DNA of 7,547 bases, taken from contig CADAPN010000091.1 in the NCBI GenBank assembly GCA_902789835.1, positions 1-7,547 of the forward strand. Reading direction: 5' to 3'. The translations under genes were made by a program, and so were the position numbers. The notes under the pieces were generated by a model. That model had not been told where the DNA came from. It did not search any database and saw only the letters and a list, made by a program, of their open reading frames with translations. This DNA comes from Oscillospiraceae bacterium. Lineage in GTDB: Bacteria > Bacillota_A > Clostridia > Oscillospirales > Oscillospiraceae. Each line of letters opens with the position of its first letter. Positions within the stretch are counted from its first letter, which is position 1. This document shows positions 5,988 to 7,547 of the stretch, piece after piece.

Positions 5988-6197
5988 ATGAAGAAAGCAG
6001 CAAAGAAACTCTTGTTCCTCGTCTGCTTTGGCGGCTGTGCCTACCTGCTCGGTAAGCTGGCCAAGAAAGAAGAAGTCCAGGAGAAGCTGTTTCAGATCCT
6101 TGGCGAAGATACCTACCTCGCGATTCTTGACAAGGTGCGCCTCGGCGGCGACCTGCTGATGTGGCCGATCGACTATGTCAGAGCGCTTCTTCCGTAA
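5988..6197 (+). CDS. Small predicted membrane protein, unknown function
   Basis: This 69-aa protein is not one I recognise. It starts 8 nt after AGGAGGGAG, behind a near-consensus promoter, so it is almost certainly translated. Residues 1-7 are lysine-rich, 8-22 form one hydrophobic segment containing Cys13 and Cys17, 23-32 are highly charged (KLAKKEEVQE), and 33-69 look amphipathic with a hydrophobic C-terminal end (LLMWPIDYVRALLP). FGGC at 14-17 is only a poor lipobox, so a single-pass anchor is more likely than a lipoprotein. It shares a transcript with the reductase gene 34 bp downstream. It might tether the reductase to the membrane, link it to an electron donor, or regulate it, but all of these are guesses from position. 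Confidence 0.8.
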   Translation: MKKAAKKLLFLVCFGGCAYLLGKLAKKEEVQEKLFQILGEDTYLAILDKVRLGGDLLMWPIDYVRALLP

Positions 6198-6231
6198 TCG
6201 CGGAAAGACTATTTTGAAAAGGAGTTAATTT

Positions 6232-7547
6232 ATGAATCCGAAATATGAGCCTCTATTTACTCCGTTCAAAATCGGAGAGGTAGAAATCCCCAACCGCATC
6301 GTGCAATGTTCCATGGGCGGCACCACCCTGTTCGGCTGGCTCGAGCCTTCCCACTTCGACCTGGAAGGCGCTGACTTCCTGCTCAAGCGTGCCAAGGACG
6401 GTGTCGGTCTGGTGCTCCCCGGCATGCAGGTCATCCGCGATACCATGGGCCGCAAGTGGCTCGATTCCAACCGTCAGATGTACCGTGTGCTCAAGCCCTA
6501 TATGGACGAGTATCACAAGACCGGCGGAAAGCTCTTCATCCAGCTGGCCGGCGGCTTCGGCCGCAGCATGGCCGTCACCCCGTGGATGGCCGCCCTCGGC
6601 AGAAACGACCTGCTGAACAAGCTTGCCAGCCCCATCGTCGACGTCCAGTACGCCTGCGCCTCCGCCTCCGCCACCCCGAACCGCTGGGCCGACAACCTGA
6701 CCTCCCGTCCCTTCACCGTGGAAGAGATTCAGGAGATGGTCTGGCACTTCGGCGCCACGGCCAAGAAGCTGCGTGAAGCCGGTGTCGACGGCGTTGAGAT
6801 CCACGCCGTTCACGAAGGCTACAACCTCGACCAGTTCGCCATCGCGAACATGAACTTCCGTACCGACCAATACGGCGGCTCTCTGGAGAACCGTCTGCGC
6901 TTTGCCACCGAGATCGTCCAGTCCATCCACGAGCAGGCCGGCGACGACTTCCCCGTCTCCCTCCGTTATTCCGTCCGTTCCTGCACCAAGGGCTGGCGCA
7001 AGGGTGCGATGCCCGGCGAAGACTTCGTAGAGTTCGGCCGTGACATGGCAGAGTCCGAGAAGGCCGTCAAGATCCTGCAGGATGCCGGCTATGCCTTCCT
7101 CAACTGCGACAACGGCACCTACGACGCCTGGTACTGGGCACATCCGCCACAGTACATGCCCGACAACTGCAACCTGGCAGATGTTGAGCACATCCGTCAG
7201 TTCATCGACATCCCGGTCGCCTGCGCCGGCCGTATGGATCCGGTCAAGGCCGCGGAAGAAATCGCCGCCGGCCGTCTGGACGCCGTCGCCATCGCCCGTC
7301 AGAACCTGGTCGATGAGCACTGGGTCACCAAGATCAAAGAAGGCCGCGAGGACGAGATCCGTCCCTGCATCCGCTGCCACAACGGCTGCTTCAACTTCTC
7401 CAAGGCCGCCGGCACCGAGAACATGCAGTCCCTGGGCGACTCCCTCCACCTCGGCCGCTGCGCTCTGAACCCGCCCACCATGCAGCACAACCGCTATAAG
7501 ATCGTCCCGACCAAGAAGCCCAAGAAGGTCGCCATCATCGGCGGCGG
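6232..7547 (+). CDS. FMN/4Fe-4S enoate-reductase-type oxidoreductase (3' end outside window)
   Basis: The first 438 codons of an old-yellow-enzyme fusion of the 2,4-dienoyl-CoA reductase/2-enoate reductase/BaiCD-BaiH group. These enzymes use NAD(P)H to reduce activated C=C bonds, passing electrons through FAD and a 4Fe-4S cluster to FMN. A TIM barrel begins with PLFTPFKIGEVEIPNRIV (7-24). The active-site region is GVEIHAVHEGYNLDQF (187-202), with His191, His194 and Tyr197, and FRTDQYGGSLENRLRF (209-224) follows. VACAGRM (329-335) and AVAIARQNLVDEHW (351-364) belong to the phosphate-binding end. Cluster cysteines are Cys379, Cys382, Cys386 and probably Cys410. The last residues, KKVAIIGG, begin the nucleotide-binding domain; full family members reach about 640-680 aa. 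The start follows AAAAGGAG by 7 nt. Substrate is not determinable: fatty or aromatic enoates, steroids, bile acids and isoflavones are all known for relatives. Confidence 0.93.
   Translation, partial: MNPKYEPLFTPFKIGEVEIPNRIVQCSMGGTTLFGWLEPSHFDLEGADFLLKRAKDGVGLVLPGMQVIRDTMGRKWLDSNRQMYRVLKPYMDEYHKTGGKLFIQLAGGFGRSMAVTPWMAALGRNDLLNKLASPIVDVQYACASASATPNRWADNLTSRPFTVEEIQEMVWHFGATAKKLREAGVDGVEIHAVHEGYNLDQFAIANMNFRTDQYGGSLENRLRFATEIVQSIHEQAGDDFPVSLRYSVRSCTKGWRKGAMPGEDFVEFGRDMAESEKAVKILQDAGYAFLNCDNGTYDAWYWAHPPQYMPDNCNLADVEHIRQFIDIPVACAGRMDPVKAAEEIAAGRLDAVAIARQNLVDEHWVTKIKEGREDEIRPCIRCHNGCFNFSKAAGTENMQSLGDSLHLGRCALNPPTMQHNRYKIVPTKKPKKVAIIGG

Noticed and set aside
6253..7488. Minus-strand open frame of 411 codons opposite the reductase
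   Set aside because: The real gene has clear OYE-family and Fe-S motifs. The antisense frame is open because the reductase uses almost only C- or G-ending codons; its translation is a repetitive Gly/Val/Ala/Asp mix.

Overview
The window looks like a chromosomal segment of a GC-rich, low-oxygen Gram-positive bacterium of the Firmicutes/Clostridia type. Genes have strong GGAGG-like ribosome binding sites, AT-rich sigma-A-type promoters set in otherwise GC-rich DNA, an Sfp-type phosphopantetheinyl transferase, an FtsX-type ABC cassette with a surface lipoprotein of a kind I associate with Clostridia, and an iron-sulfur flavin enoate-reductase-type enzyme typical of anaerobes. The species cannot be named from the sequence.

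Left block (1-3936, minus strand): a three-gene operon, read right to left. It encodes a MacB/LolD-type ATPase, a 769-aa permease with two fused FtsX modules, and a lipoprotein that runs off the left edge. Gaps are 10 and 24 bp, and the permease ribosome binding site overlaps the ATPase stop. It starts from a near-perfect promoter (TTGACA, 17 bp, TATAAT) at 4004-4032. Together the products look like an envelope machine that uses ATP to drive motion in extracellular domains, with the lipoprotein as an outer-face partner. The substrate is unknown.

Middle block (3937-5606): a 240-bp divergent intergenic region rich in symmetric elements separates the ABC operon from a 197-aa 4'-phosphopantetheinyl transferase on the plus strand. 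That gene converges on a 279-aa SpoU/TrmH-family RNA methyltransferase on the minus strand. Their stop codons overlap by 4 bp, leaving no room for a terminator.

Right block (5607-7547): a 381-bp AT-richer divergent spacer carries a minus-strand promoter for the methyltransferase and a strong plus-strand promoter. The latter serves a 69-aa predicted membrane peptide and, 34 bp later, a flavin/4Fe-4S oxidoreductase of the 2,4-dienoyl-CoA/2-enoate reductase family, cut by the right edge just as its NAD(P)/FAD domain begins. The reductase has highly selective arginine codons, which suggests high expression.

No RNA genes, insertion sequences, CRISPR arrays or phage genes were seen. The most unusual material is the promoter architecture between 3960 and 4150 and the pairing of an unrecognised small membrane protein with the reductase. 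I did not find convincing evidence of a wholly new system.
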